Below, in pieces: positions 19,213 through 28,628 of a stretch of 64,000 bases of DNA (position 1 is its first letter; every line of letters begins with the position of its first letter). The position numbers and the translations under genes are program-made. The stretch comes from an uncultured Shewanella sp. (GTDB lineage Bacteria; Pseudomonadota; Gammaproteobacteria; Enterobacterales; Shewanellaceae). The stretch covers positions 124,001-188,000 of the forward strand of contig NZ_CANMWS010000002.1 of the NCBI RefSeq assembly GCF_947501665.1, read 5' to 3'. The notes under the pieces are model-generated. The model saw only the letters and a program-made list of their open reading frames with translations, searched no databases and was not told where the DNA came from.

Positions 19213-20088
19213 ATGAAAGCTAAGCACCCTAACGCCACGACAACGCCAGAAATGAGAGCCTTCATTCAAGTTTCTCAATTAAGCGTAAAACAACTCGCTA
19301 AAGTACTGAACATCAGTGAAGCCACTGTTCGTAAATGGCGTAAACGAGATTCAACTGATGATGGCTCAGCAACGCCTCATCACCTCAATACAACACTGAC
19401 GCCGCTACAAGAATTTGTTGTGGTGGGGCTGCGTGGACAATTAAAAATACCGCTAGACAAGTTACTCAATGCCACACAGACCTTTATTAACCCCAATGTG
19501 TCACGTTCAGGGCTCGCTCGTTGCCTTAAACGTCATGGCGTTTCCCAACTAAAAACAGTCTCTAAAAGTGCATTACCTGACGATTACTTCAATCAACTTC
19601 CTTTGATGAAAAACAGTCATTTAACCACTTATATCCTTAACTCTGAAACCTTGGCTCAAACGTTAGATTTACCCAGTGCCAGTGCCAAAGATGTGGTTCA
19701 AATTGTATCTATCACAATCCCAGCTCAATTAGGTCATATTCCCTCTCTAAATGAGCAAGCTAATGGCACCACAAAAGGTGCCACAATAAACACTCAAAAT
19801 ATAATTGATACCGATAAACCCAGTAACGTTTTTGTCAGTACAGATCCTAAAAGTGACTGGTTATATTTAGATATTTATCAAGGTTGTCATAAGCAAGCAG
19901 CGGAACGTTATATGGCCTACGTACTTAAATACGGCCCTTTTTCTTTACGACGTTTATTATCACGAAATTATCGTATTTTTTTAAAGCATTTTCCTGATAT
20001 GGCCAATGCACGACAAACGCAACTCTCTCACACGCCTTATATTAACATCGACGCAGACACCTCTGCGATCACTGGAGACTCAGTATGA
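19213..20088 (+). CDS. pfaR: PfaR, transcriptional regulator of the PUFA synthase operon
   Basis: A 291-residue DNA-binding protein immediately before pfaA, the position of PfaR in Shewanella. PfaR is known as an activator of pfa expression. The N-terminal helix-turn-helix is SVKQLAKVLNISEATVRKW (from residue 24). What follows (LTPLQEFVVVGLRGQLKIPL and NVSRSGLARCLKRHGVSQL) matches the DNA-binding half of IS481-type transposases. The C-terminal part also follows an integrase fold, with WLYLDIYQGCHKQAAERY and FSLRRLLSRNYRIF. Where an active enzyme has T-D-N-G, this one has S250-R251-N252, so catalysis should be lost. Its stop overlaps the pfaA start by four bases (ATGA), implying translational coupling. 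There is no clear ribosome-binding site. Confidence 0.85.
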   Translation: MKAKHPNATTTPEMRAFIQVSQLSVKQLAKVLNISEATVRKWRKRDSTDDGSATPHHLNTTLTPLQEFVVVGLRGQLKIPLDKLLNATQTFINPNVSRSGLARCLKRHGVSQLKTVSKSALPDDYFNQLPLMKNSHLTTYILNSETLAQTLDLPSASAKDVVQIVSITIPAQLGHIPSLNEQANGTTKGATINTQNIIDTDKPSNVFVSTDPKSDWLYLDIYQGCHKQAAERYMAYVLKYGPFSLRRLLSRNYRIFLKHFPDMANARQTQLSHTPYINIDADTSAITGDSV

Positions 20089-23000
20089 GCTCAATCAAAA
20101 ATAACACATCTAATGAGAAGCACATGGATCCCCGTTTAAACAAACGATTAAAAGATACACCCATTGCGATTGTCGGCATGGCCAGCCTATTTGCTCATTC
20201 ACGTTATTTAGATCAATTTTGGGATCTTATCAGTGATCAAATTGATGGCATCACGGATGTCCCTGCAAGCCACTGGCAAGCACAAGACTATTTCGATGCT
20301 AACAAATCGACGCCAGATAAAACCTATTGCAAACGTGGAGGTTTTTTACCTGAAGTCGATTTCAACCCTATGGAGTTTGGTCTGCCGCCCAATCTGTTAG
20401 AACTCACAGATACTTCGCAATTACTCTCTTTATTAGTAGCAAAAGATGTATTAGCCGATGCAGGGATCACCGATAATACAGATAAAAATAACATTGGTAT
20501 CACCTTAGGTGTGGGCGGAGGGCAAAAAATCAGCCATAGCTTAGCAACCCGCTTGCAATATCCAGTATTAAAGAAAGTCTTTAAAGAAAGTGGCATCACT
20601 GACAACGACAGTGAAATGCTGATCAAGAAGTTTCAAGATCAATATGTTCACTGGGAAGAAAACTCCTTTCCAGGTTCACTCGGCAATGTCATTGCAGGTA
20701 GAATTGCTAATCGATTTGACTTAGGTGGCATGAATTGTGTCGTAGATGCCGCTTGTGCAGGTTCTTTAGCTGCTATGCGCATGGCCATTAGCGAACTGGT
20801 TGATGGCCGCAGTGATATGATGATCACTGGAGGAGTCTGTACAGATAACTCACCTTACATGTACATGAGTTTTTCTAAAACACCAGCATTTACTACTCAA
20901 GAAGTCATCCAACCTTTTGATATTGACTCCAAAGGCATGATGATTGGTGAAGGAATAGGTATGGTGGCCCTCAAGCGTTTAGAAGATGCTGAACGCGATG
21001 GCGATAGAATATATTCTGTTATCAAAGGCGTCGGCTCTTCATCTGATGGTAAATTTAAAAGTATTTATGCACCAAGACCTGAAGGTCAAGCAAAAGCACT
21101 GAAACGCGCCTATGATGATGCAGGCTTTGCGCCACACACATTAGGTTTAATCGAAGCACATGGCACTGGCACGGCTGCGGGTGATGTAGCTGAATTTAAT
21201 GGCCTAAAAAGTGTCTTCAGTGAAGGTTGTGATAAAAAACAACATATTGCCTTAGGCTCCGTTAAATCACAAATTGGCCACACTAAATCTACGGCAGGCA
21301 CTGCTGGGCTCATAAAAGCCGCATTAGCACTGCACCATAAAGTCCTGCCTGCCACCATTAATGTATCCCAGCCTAATCCAAAACTGAATATTGAAGACTC
21401 ACCCTTTTATCTCAATACTCAAACCCGCCCTTGGTTACCCAGAATCGATGGTACGCCAAGGCGTGCAGGTATTAGCTCTTTTGGATTTGGGGGAACAAAC
21501 TTCCACTTTGTACTTGAAGAATATCAACCAGAACATCAACGACCACAGCAAACAGAAGCATCTAACGCCAGTCCTATTCCCAATGGATATCGTCAGCGTC
21601 AAGTTGCACAAACATTTTTATTCAGTCAAACCACTCTCGCAGCGCTATTATCTCAATTAACACAAGTATTGACTGAGGCTAAACGCACTGATGAGCCTAT
21701 CAACCTGATTGCACAAACCTACCCCCTAAGGGCATTGGTCCCTACCGCACCACGAATAGGCTTTGTGGCAAATAACACCCAAGAATTGATTGTAAAATTA
21801 AACTTCGCAATTAATGAGTTAAACCAAAATAAAGCCGCACATTGGACATTAGCAAATGGCACGAGTTTTCGCGCTGAAGCGTTAATTCACAGCAACAATA
21901 ACGCCACAGGCCCTGATGCCAAGGTTGCTGCACTTTTTGCAGGACAAGGCAGCCAATATGTCAACATGGGAATAGAGTTAGGCTGCCATTTCCCTGAAAT
22001 CCGCACACAATTTTCCTTAGCGGATCAGGTTTTTGCCCGTCATCTGGGTGAAACAGTCTCTGAGCAAGTGTATCCTCAACCCGTTTTTAATAAACACGAT
22101 GAAAAAGCCCAAGCGGTAAATCTGACTCAAACACGCTATGCCCAGAGCGCCATAGGCGCACTCTCAATGGGGCAATATGAATTATTCACTCAAGCAGGCT
22201 TTCACGCAGACATGGTCGCAGGCCATAGTTTTGGTGAGCTCACAGCCTTATGCGCTGCAGGCGTGATTAAACAAGAAGATTATTATCAGTTAGCTTTTGC
22301 TCGAGGCCAAGCCATGTCTCAAGTACCTGACGGAACGGATGCCGGTGGTATGGCAGCAGTAATGACTTCGCAAGCCGATGATTTAGAAAAAATACAACAT
22401 TGCCTAGACAATATCAAAGGCGTCAAGATTGCTAATTATAACTCTCCAACTCAATTTGTGATTGCCGGAGAAAATCAAGCATTAACACTCGCCAGTAATG
22501 AGCTTAAAAGCCTAGGCTTAAAAGTCATTTCTTTGCCTGTGTCAGGGGCATTTCATACCTCTTTGGTTGCCCACGCACAAACACCTTTTGCTAAAGCCAT
22601 TGATAAAGTGAGTTTCACAAAACCTAAACGCACACTTTATAGCAATAGTACAGCAAAAGCCTATGCCAATAACGCCAATAGTATAAAAGCTGGCTTTAAA
22701 CAACATATGCTGCAATCAGTCCATTTTAGCCAACAAATTGAAGCCATGTATCATGCTGGCGCCCGTATATTTGTTGAATTTGGCCCCAAAAGTACCCTAC
22801 AAAAACTCATATTAGACACTTTAAATGATAAACAAGATGAGCTCTGTGTCGTCAGCATTAATCCCAAAGCAAGCTTTAATCATCAGCAAAACAGTGATCA
22901 ACAATTGCGTCAAGCGGCGCTTGAAATCGCTGTCGCAGGCGTTACTTTAACGACACTCGATCCTTACCAAGCTGCGACTCGCTTACCTGAAAAACTCACT

Positions 23001-26000
23001 CCCATGACGATTAAGCTCTCGGCGACCAATCACATCAGTCAAGTCACGAAAAATAAAATGGTAAGCTCCTTGGCTTCGGGTAAAATTTCTCCCGTTATTC
23101 AAGATAAGATCATTGAAAAAGAAAAAATCGTTGAAGTTGAAAAGGTCATTGAAAAAGTTGTTGAAGTTGAAAAAGCCGTTGAAAGCATAGCCCAAAACAG
23201 TATTGAAACAAAAACAGCTATTCACTCTCCTGTACACACAAGTACAGTGACGCAAACTGTCACACCGCAAATCAATATCACTCCTCAACCAGAGAACCCA
23301 AGTGCCGTGTCTAATGATAATTCCGCATTAAGCCAATTTTTTGCAGCCCAACAACAAACAGCCCAATTACACCAAGAGTTTTTGAATATTCCACAGCAAT
23401 ATAATGACACTGTGACCCACATGATGGTTGAGCAAACTAAAATAGTCAATGCTGGTATCACTATCCCCACAGCACTTGAAAAATCGATGTCACAATTCCA
23501 TCAACATCAAGCCGATACATTAAAAAGTCATGCTCAATATTTGACATTACAAAATCAAAGTAACCATGCTGTGCTGGCACTGCTTGAGCAAACTAAAAGT
23601 GAACACAGCACACAAATACCAACGGTTCTTCAGCCTATAGAAGCAGGGCAGCTTGAGTCTAAACATCATCAAGCAGCAGCAACTGACTTGACCCATGCCG
23701 CTCAAGCACAAACAAGCACAGTGACTATCCCTCAAGAGTCGATACCAAGTACAAAACACACACCACGGCAAACACAAACGACGCCTGTCTCTACTCCAAA
23801 CAAATCAGCTAAAAGCTTAGCAACACAGTCTCGCCCACAACAGGCATTACAATCAAATAACATTGAGATAAACCTGATAAAAACGAGCATGCTCAGCGTT
23901 GTCAGTGAGAAGACGGGTTACCCCACAGATATGCTTAATCTTGATATGGACATGGAAGCAGATTTGGGTATCGACTCCATCAAGCGAGTGGAAATTCTTG
24001 CCTCTGTGCAAGATAAGCTGCCCAACCTGCCTGAATTAAGCCCAGATGATTTAAGTGAATGCCGCACCTTAGGTGACATTGTCACTTACTTAAATAGTCA
24101 AAGCTCAGACAATCAAAATCCTGAGCCCCAACATCTAGGCAGCCAAGATTTAGGTCACCAAAACTTAAATACTCATTACACAAACAATCAAAGCTCATCC
24201 ATTGACAGTCGTCAAGCAGTGGCACCTCATGCTAGCAATACAATCAGTGCTAACAACCAAAACATTCAAACGTGTATGCTCAGCGTTGTCAGTGAGAAGA
24301 CGGGTTACCCCACTGATATGCTTAATCTTGACATGGACATGGAAGCAGATTTGGGTATCGACTCCATTAAACGGGTGGAAATTCTTGCCTCTGTGCAAGA
24401 TAAGCTGCCTAATCTGCCTGAATTGAACCCTGATGATTTAAGTGAATGCCGCACCTTAGGTGACATTGTCACTTACTTGAACAGTCAAAGCTTATCCATT
24501 GACAGTCATCAAGCAGTGGCACCTCATGCTAGCAATACAATCAGTGCTAACAACCAAAACATTCAAACGTGTATGCTCAGTGTTGTCAGTGAGAAGACGG
24601 GTTACCCCACTGATATGCTCAACCTTGACATGGACATGGAAGCGGATTTGGGTATTGACTCCATTAAACGGGTGGAAATTCTTGCTTCTGTGCAAGATAA
24701 GCTGCCTAATCTGCCTGAATTGAACCCTGATGATTTAAGTGAATGCCGCACCTTAGGTGACATTGTCACTTACTTAAACTGTCAGAGCATAAACGGTCAA
24801 AATCCATCGACAGATAATGGCCTTCAAGTCATTAAAGATGTGGCCGTCAGCAATTCGAATATTCAAACCTGTATGCTCAGCGTTGTCAGTGAGAAGACGG
24901 GTTACCCCACTGATATGCTTAATCTTGACATGGACATGGAAGCGGATCTGGGTATCGACTCCATCAAACGGGTGGAAATTTTAGCTTCTGTGCAAGATAA
25001 GCTGCCTAATCTGCCTGAATTGAACCCCGATGATTTAAGTGAATGTCGCACCTTAGGTGACATTGTCACTTACTTAAACAGCCAAAACCCTGATGTCCAA
25101 GACTCAGATAACCAAGGATTAAATAACCAAAGCCCAGACAACCTAAGCTTAAACGGTCAAAGTCCATCAACAGATCACGGCCTTCAAGTGACTCAAAGTG
25201 TGACCGTCAGCAATTTGAATATTCAAGTGTGTATGCTTAGCGTCGTCAGTGAGAAGACGGGTTACCCTGTTGATATGCTTAATCTTGACATGGACATGGA
25301 AGCGGATTTGGGTATCGACTCCATTAAACGGGTGGAAATTTTAGCTTCTGTGCAAGATCAATTACCAAATCTGCCAGAATTGAATCCAGATGATTTAAGT
25401 GAATGCCGCACCTTAGGTGACATTGTTAATTACTTAAACAGCCAAAGCTCTGATCCCCAAGACTTAGATAACCAGAGCTTAAATAGCCAAAGCCCAGACA
25501 ACCTAAGCTTAAATGGTCAAAGTCCATCGACAGATAACGGCCTTCAAGTCATTAAAAGTGTGACCGTCAGCAATTCGGACATTCAAACGTGTATGCTCAG
25601 CGTCGTCAGTGAGAAGACGGGTTACCCTGTTGATATGCTCAACCTTGAAATGGACATGGAAGCAGATCTGGGTATCGACTCCATCAAACGGGTGGAAATT
25701 TTAGCTTCTGTGCAAGATCAATTACCAAATCTGCCTGAATTGAATCCAGATGAATTAAATGAATGCCGTTCATTAGGTGAAATCACGGCGTATTTAAACA
25801 CGAGCACAAAAAACAGTAATATTGACACCCACACAGCAAAATCCGCTGCCATCAATGTCACCCAACTTCCTCCACACAGCGAGATCAGTCTAAAAAAGCA
25901 ACCTGCGGCAGCTAAGCCTACAGCATTAAGTCATGCTGCCGCATACGGTAACAAGGCTTGCATGATCATTGTAGATGATGGCCATAATGCAGGCGTACTG

Positions 26001-28628
26001 GCTGAAAAAATGACACAAGCGGGATTGGATGTAGCTGTAATGTTACTGCCCGAAGGGTATGCTCAATCCCCATTGAATGCAGCAACAAAATCCATTCAAG
26101 TGGCAGAATTAGATGAAACAAGCATCACATCAGCTTTGAAGCACCTGCTTGAGCAAGTTGACGCAATTGCAGGCATTATTCATTTACAACCACAATCCCT
26201 TTCAGTTCAAGAAGTCATCCATAATCCCCTCAATTTAGATGATACAAGTTTACTGCATATTAAACATGCTTTCTTATGGGCTAAGGTACTTCAACCTCAC
26301 CTCGATATTGCAAAACACAATGCTAACAAAAACAATGCTGACAAACACAATTCAACGGCATTAAGACGAAGCTTCATTAGCGTTAGTCGCATCGATGGTG
26401 GTTTTGGCTACATGAACGCAAAACACATACAAGACGCCGAGTTAAATCAGGGAGCATTAGCCGGTCTGACTAAAACCTTGAGTCATGAGTGGCCCATGAC
26501 AAGGTGTAAAGCACTGGATATTTGCCCTCAATTAGACGCCAGTGCAATGAGTACAGCCATTCTCAATGAACTGTTTAACCCTAATGAACATGAAATTGAA
26601 ATAGGGATCAATGCACAAGCACGATACCAACTGATCCCAGAGTCTCCCCTTAAAACATCGACTCAGGACATTAGTCAGGCAAGTATAAGTCCTTCAAAAG
26701 TCACTCGTACCGACAAAATATTGGTCACAGGTGGCGCAAAGGGGGTCACGCTGGAATGTGCCTTAAGGTTAGCAAAATCTACCCAAGCTCACTTTATTCT
26801 TGCAGGCCGTAGCGAACACTTAAGCCTTAATCAAAGACCTGAATGGGCAAAAAACCAACCATTAAGTGGATTGAAAACCGCAGCGATTAACTATGAGTTG
26901 TCTCAAGGCAAGACTCCCACGCCTAAGCAAATAGAGACCTTAATCTGGCCTATCCAAAGCAGTTTAATGATAGATGAAGCATTAGCCGCATTTGAGCAAG
27001 TTGGTGCCAGTGCCGAATACCTCAGCATGGACGTAAGCGATAAGACTTCTGTCATATCGAGCCTAGAAAATATTGTTTCAATCACTGAGATCACAGGATT
27101 AATCCACGGTGCAGGTGTGCTTGCTGATCAACATATTCAACATAAAACACTGGATGAGTTTAGTCGTGTTTACCACACTAAAGTGGCTGGATTGCAATCA
27201 CTGCTAACGATACTGGATGTAAGCAAACTTAAATTAGTGGCGCTTTTTTCTTCTGCGGCAGGATTTTACGGTAACGAAGGCCAAAGCGATTACGCTATGG
27301 CTAATGAGATTTTAAATAAAGCTGCATTGCAATTGCACTACAAACATTCACACACTAAGGTCATGAGCTTTAACTGGGGTCCATGGGACGGGGGAATGGT
27401 CAGCCCCGCACTAAAGAAAATGTTTACAGAGCGAGGAGTGTATGTCATCCCCGTTGAGGCTGGTGCCAAGCTTTTCACTCAAGTACTCACCCATGAGCAC
27501 AACATAGCCCCGCATTCAGTTCAATTATTGATTGGAAACTCTATGCAAGGACGCAATCAAGAAAACCAAGCCACATCATCACAAACTCAAGGTACAGCCT
27601 CAAAAAAGCGTAATGCGAGTGATGTGAGTTTATCACAGCACTCGCGCACCCTTGAAACACCTGCAATGTTAGATATTCAAGCACTTTTTAGTCATAGTGA
27701 AAAGCTCACCTTTACCCAAGAATTTAAGCTGGCTGACATGCCTTTTATTGAAGATCATTGCATTGCCGGTCACCCTGTTTTGCCCACTGTATGCGCAATC
27801 CAGTGGATGAAGCAAACCGCAATCGATATACTCAATAAACACGCTGGAAGCAAAGCAATCCTTACCAATATGCAGGTTATTGTTAAGGATTATAAACTCC
27901 TTAAAGGGGTGATTTTTGATCGCGTGGACTGCAAGACATTAACCTTGTCCTTCAGCACAGACGCAGACAATGCGCTCATGGCTGTCATCCATTGCGACGC
28001 TATTCCTCAGTACAGTGCCCGCTTAATGGTACAAACTTTTGCGACTGTCAATCAAACGGACCCCTGTATCAATGCACTCACAGATACATTATCCACTGAA
28101 ATAGCTAATTTTACAGCAATTTCAGGCAATACCTTATATCGTAATGCCAGCCTGTTTCACGGACCTAGATTGCAAGGTATTGACAGAATTATATATTTTA
28201 ATGATACCTGCTTACTGGCAAGCTGTCTTTTACCGACAGTGCTCAAAGAGGACTGCGGCCTATTTGCACCAAGTACAAAGCAAGGTGAAAGCCAGCCCTT
28301 TGCAGAAGATTGCTTACTGCAAGCCATGCTCATATGGGCAAGGCTGAAATATGATGCAGCAAGTCTTCCCTCAAGTATTGGTGAATTGACAACTTATTCC
28401 CCTTTAATGGCAGGCGAGCAGGGTACGATAAAACTTGACGTCATCAAGAGCACTAAACGCACGTTACTGGCTAATGTTGTGCTTTATCATCAAGATGGAC
28501 AAATAAGCGCCGTGATGAAATCCGCTAAAATCACCATAAGCAAAAATTTGAATGCCGCTTTTAGTGCCCATTCAAATACCGCTCATGTACTCACAACAAA
28601 AGAGCCAAGCCGTGATCTTAGCCAATAG
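20085..28628 (+). CDS. pfaA: PfaA, multidomain PUFA synthase (KS-AT-six ACP-KR-DH-like)
   Basis: A 2847-residue polyketide-type synthase that starts and extends polyunsaturated acyl chains in the cytoplasm. The ketosynthase (about 28-480) has Cys224 in DAACAGS, His359 in EAHGTGT and His399 in GHTKSTAG. The malonyl-type acyltransferase (about 620-950) has Ser715 in GHSFGE. A coiled-coil-like KIVEVEKVIEKVVEVEK stretch and a Gln-rich linker follow. Six acyl-carrier domains carry LGIDSIK, with phosphopantetheine serines at 1298, 1427, 1526, 1626, 1746 and 1866. A ketoreductase (about 2205-2480) has VTGGAKG and YAMANE. The C-terminal hotdog region with HCIAGHPVLP (about 2560) resembles the polyketide-type dehydratase reported in PfaA proteins. 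GGAG lies seven bases before the ATG. Confidence 0.97.
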   Translation: MSSIKNNTSNEKHMDPRLNKRLKDTPIAIVGMASLFAHSRYLDQFWDLISDQIDGITDVPASHWQAQDYFDANKSTPDKTYCKRGGFLPEVDFNPMEFGLPPNLLELTDTSQLLSLLVAKDVLADAGITDNTDKNNIGITLGVGGGQKISHSLATRLQYPVLKKVFKESGITDNDSEMLIKKFQDQYVHWEENSFPGSLGNVIAGRIANRFDLGGMNCVVDAACAGSLAAMRMAISELVDGRSDMMITGGVCTDNSPYMYMSFSKTPAFTTQEVIQPFDIDSKGMMIGEGIGMVALKRLEDAERDGDRIYSVIKGVGSSSDGKFKSIYAPRPEGQAKALKRAYDDAGFAPHTLGLIEAHGTGTAAGDVAEFNGLKSVFSEGCDKKQHIALGSVKSQIGHTKSTAGTAGLIKAALALHHKVLPATINVSQPNPKLNIEDSPFYLNTQTRPWLPRIDGTPRRAGISSFGFGGTNFHFVLEEYQPEHQRPQQTEASNASPIPNGYRQRQVAQTFLFSQTTLAALLSQLTQVLTEAKRTDEPINLIAQTYPLRALVPTAPRIGFVANNTQELIVKLNFAINELNQNKAAHWTLANGTSFRAEALIHSNNNATGPDAKVAALFAGQGSQYVNMGIELGCHFPEIRTQFSLADQVFARHLGETVSEQVYPQPVFNKHDEKAQAVNLTQTRYAQSAIGALSMGQYELFTQAGFHADMVAGHSFGELTALCAAGVIKQEDYYQLAFARGQAMSQVPDGTDAGGMAAVMTSQADDLEKIQHCLDNIKGVKIANYNSPTQFVIAGENQALTLASNELKSLGLKVISLPVSGAFHTSLVAHAQTPFAKAIDKVSFTKPKRTLYSNSTAKAYANNANSIKAGFKQHMLQSVHFSQQIEAMYHAGARIFVEFGPKSTLQKLILDTLNDKQDELCVVSINPKASFNHQQNSDQQLRQAALEIAVAGVTLTTLDPYQAATRLPEKLTPMTIKLSATNHISQVTKNKMVSSLASGKISPVIQDKIIEKEKIVEVEKVIEKVVEVEKAVESIAQNSIETKTAIHSPVHTSTVTQTVTPQINITPQPENPSAVSNDNSALSQFFAAQQQTAQLHQEFLNIPQQYNDTVTHMMVEQTKIVNAGITIPTALEKSMSQFHQHQADTLKSHAQYLTLQNQSNHAVLALLEQTKSEHSTQIPTVLQPIEAGQLESKHHQAAATDLTHAAQAQTSTVTIPQESIPSTKHTPRQTQTTPVSTPNKSAKSLATQSRPQQALQSNNIEINLIKTSMLSVVSEKTGYPTDMLNLDMDMEADLGIDSIKRVEILASVQDKLPNLPELSPDDLSECRTLGDIVTYLNSQSSDNQNPEPQHLGSQDLGHQNLNTHYTNNQSSSIDSRQAVAPHASNTISANNQNIQTCMLSVVSEKTGYPTDMLNLDMDMEADLGIDSIKRVEILASVQDKLPNLPELNPDDLSECRTLGDIVTYLNSQSLSIDSHQAVAPHASNTISANNQNIQTCMLSVVSEKTGYPTDMLNLDMDMEADLGIDSIKRVEILASVQDKLPNLPELNPDDLSECRTLGDIVTYLNCQSINGQNPSTDNGLQVIKDVAVSNSNIQTCMLSVVSEKTGYPTDMLNLDMDMEADLGIDSIKRVEILASVQDKLPNLPELNPDDLSECRTLGDIVTYLNSQNPDVQDSDNQGLNNQSPDNLSLNGQSPSTDHGLQVTQSVTVSNLNIQVCMLSVVSEKTGYPVDMLNLDMDMEADLGIDSIKRVEILASVQDQLPNLPELNPDDLSECRTLGDIVNYLNSQSSDPQDLDNQSLNSQSPDNLSLNGQSPSTDNGLQVIKSVTVSNSDIQTCMLSVVSEKTGYPVDMLNLEMDMEADLGIDSIKRVEILASVQDQLPNLPELNPDELNECRSLGEITAYLNTSTKNSNIDTHTAKSAAINVTQLPPHSEISLKKQPAAAKPTALSHAAAYGNKACMIIVDDGHNAGVLAEKMTQAGLDVAVMLLPEGYAQSPLNAATKSIQVAELDETSITSALKHLLEQVDAIAGIIHLQPQSLSVQEVIHNPLNLDDTSLLHIKHAFLWAKVLQPHLDIAKHNANKNNADKHNSTALRRSFISVSRIDGGFGYMNAKHIQDAELNQGALAGLTKTLSHEWPMTRCKALDICPQLDASAMSTAILNELFNPNEHEIEIGINAQARYQLIPESPLKTSTQDISQASISPSKVTRTDKILVTGGAKGVTLECALRLAKSTQAHFILAGRSEHLSLNQRPEWAKNQPLSGLKTAAINYELSQGKTPTPKQIETLIWPIQSSLMIDEALAAFEQVGASAEYLSMDVSDKTSVISSLENIVSITEITGLIHGAGVLADQHIQHKTLDEFSRVYHTKVAGLQSLLTILDVSKLKLVALFSSAAGFYGNEGQSDYAMANEILNKAALQLHYKHSHTKVMSFNWGPWDGGMVSPALKKMFTERGVYVIPVEAGAKLFTQVLTHEHNIAPHSVQLLIGNSMQGRNQENQATSSQTQGTASKKRNASDVSLSQHSRTLETPAMLDIQALFSHSEKLTFTQEFKLADMPFIEDHCIAGHPVLPTVCAIQWMKQTAIDILNKHAGSKAILTNMQVIVKDYKLLKGVIFDRVDCKTLTLSFSTDADNALMAVIHCDAIPQYSARLMVQTFATVNQTDPCINALTDTLSTEIANFTAISGNTLYRNASLFHGPRLQGIDRIIYFNDTCLLASCLLPTVLKEDCGLFAPSTKQGESQPFAEDCLLQAMLIWARLKYDAASLPSSIGELTTYSPLMAGEQGTIKLDVIKSTKRTLLANVVLYHQDGQISAVMKSAKITISKNLNAAFSAHSNTAHVLTTKEPSRDLSQ
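23875..25800 (+). repeat. Six near-identical acyl-carrier-domain repeats within pfaA
   Basis: Six copies of a roughly 210-base module, spaced 297 to 387 bases apart, beginning near 23890, 24275, 24572, 24872, 25232 and 25592. Protein identity between copies is almost complete (MLSVVSEKTGYPxDMLNL through LNPDDLSECRTLGDI). Copies 5 and 6 share V for T and Q for K at matching positions, suggesting recent duplication or conversion. Linkers are rich in Asn, Gln, Ser and Asp. Confidence 0.95.

Noticed and set aside
24195..24723. Repeated short frames on both strands inside pfaA
   Set aside because: They recur because the carrier-domain DNA is repeated; they are shadows of PfaA.
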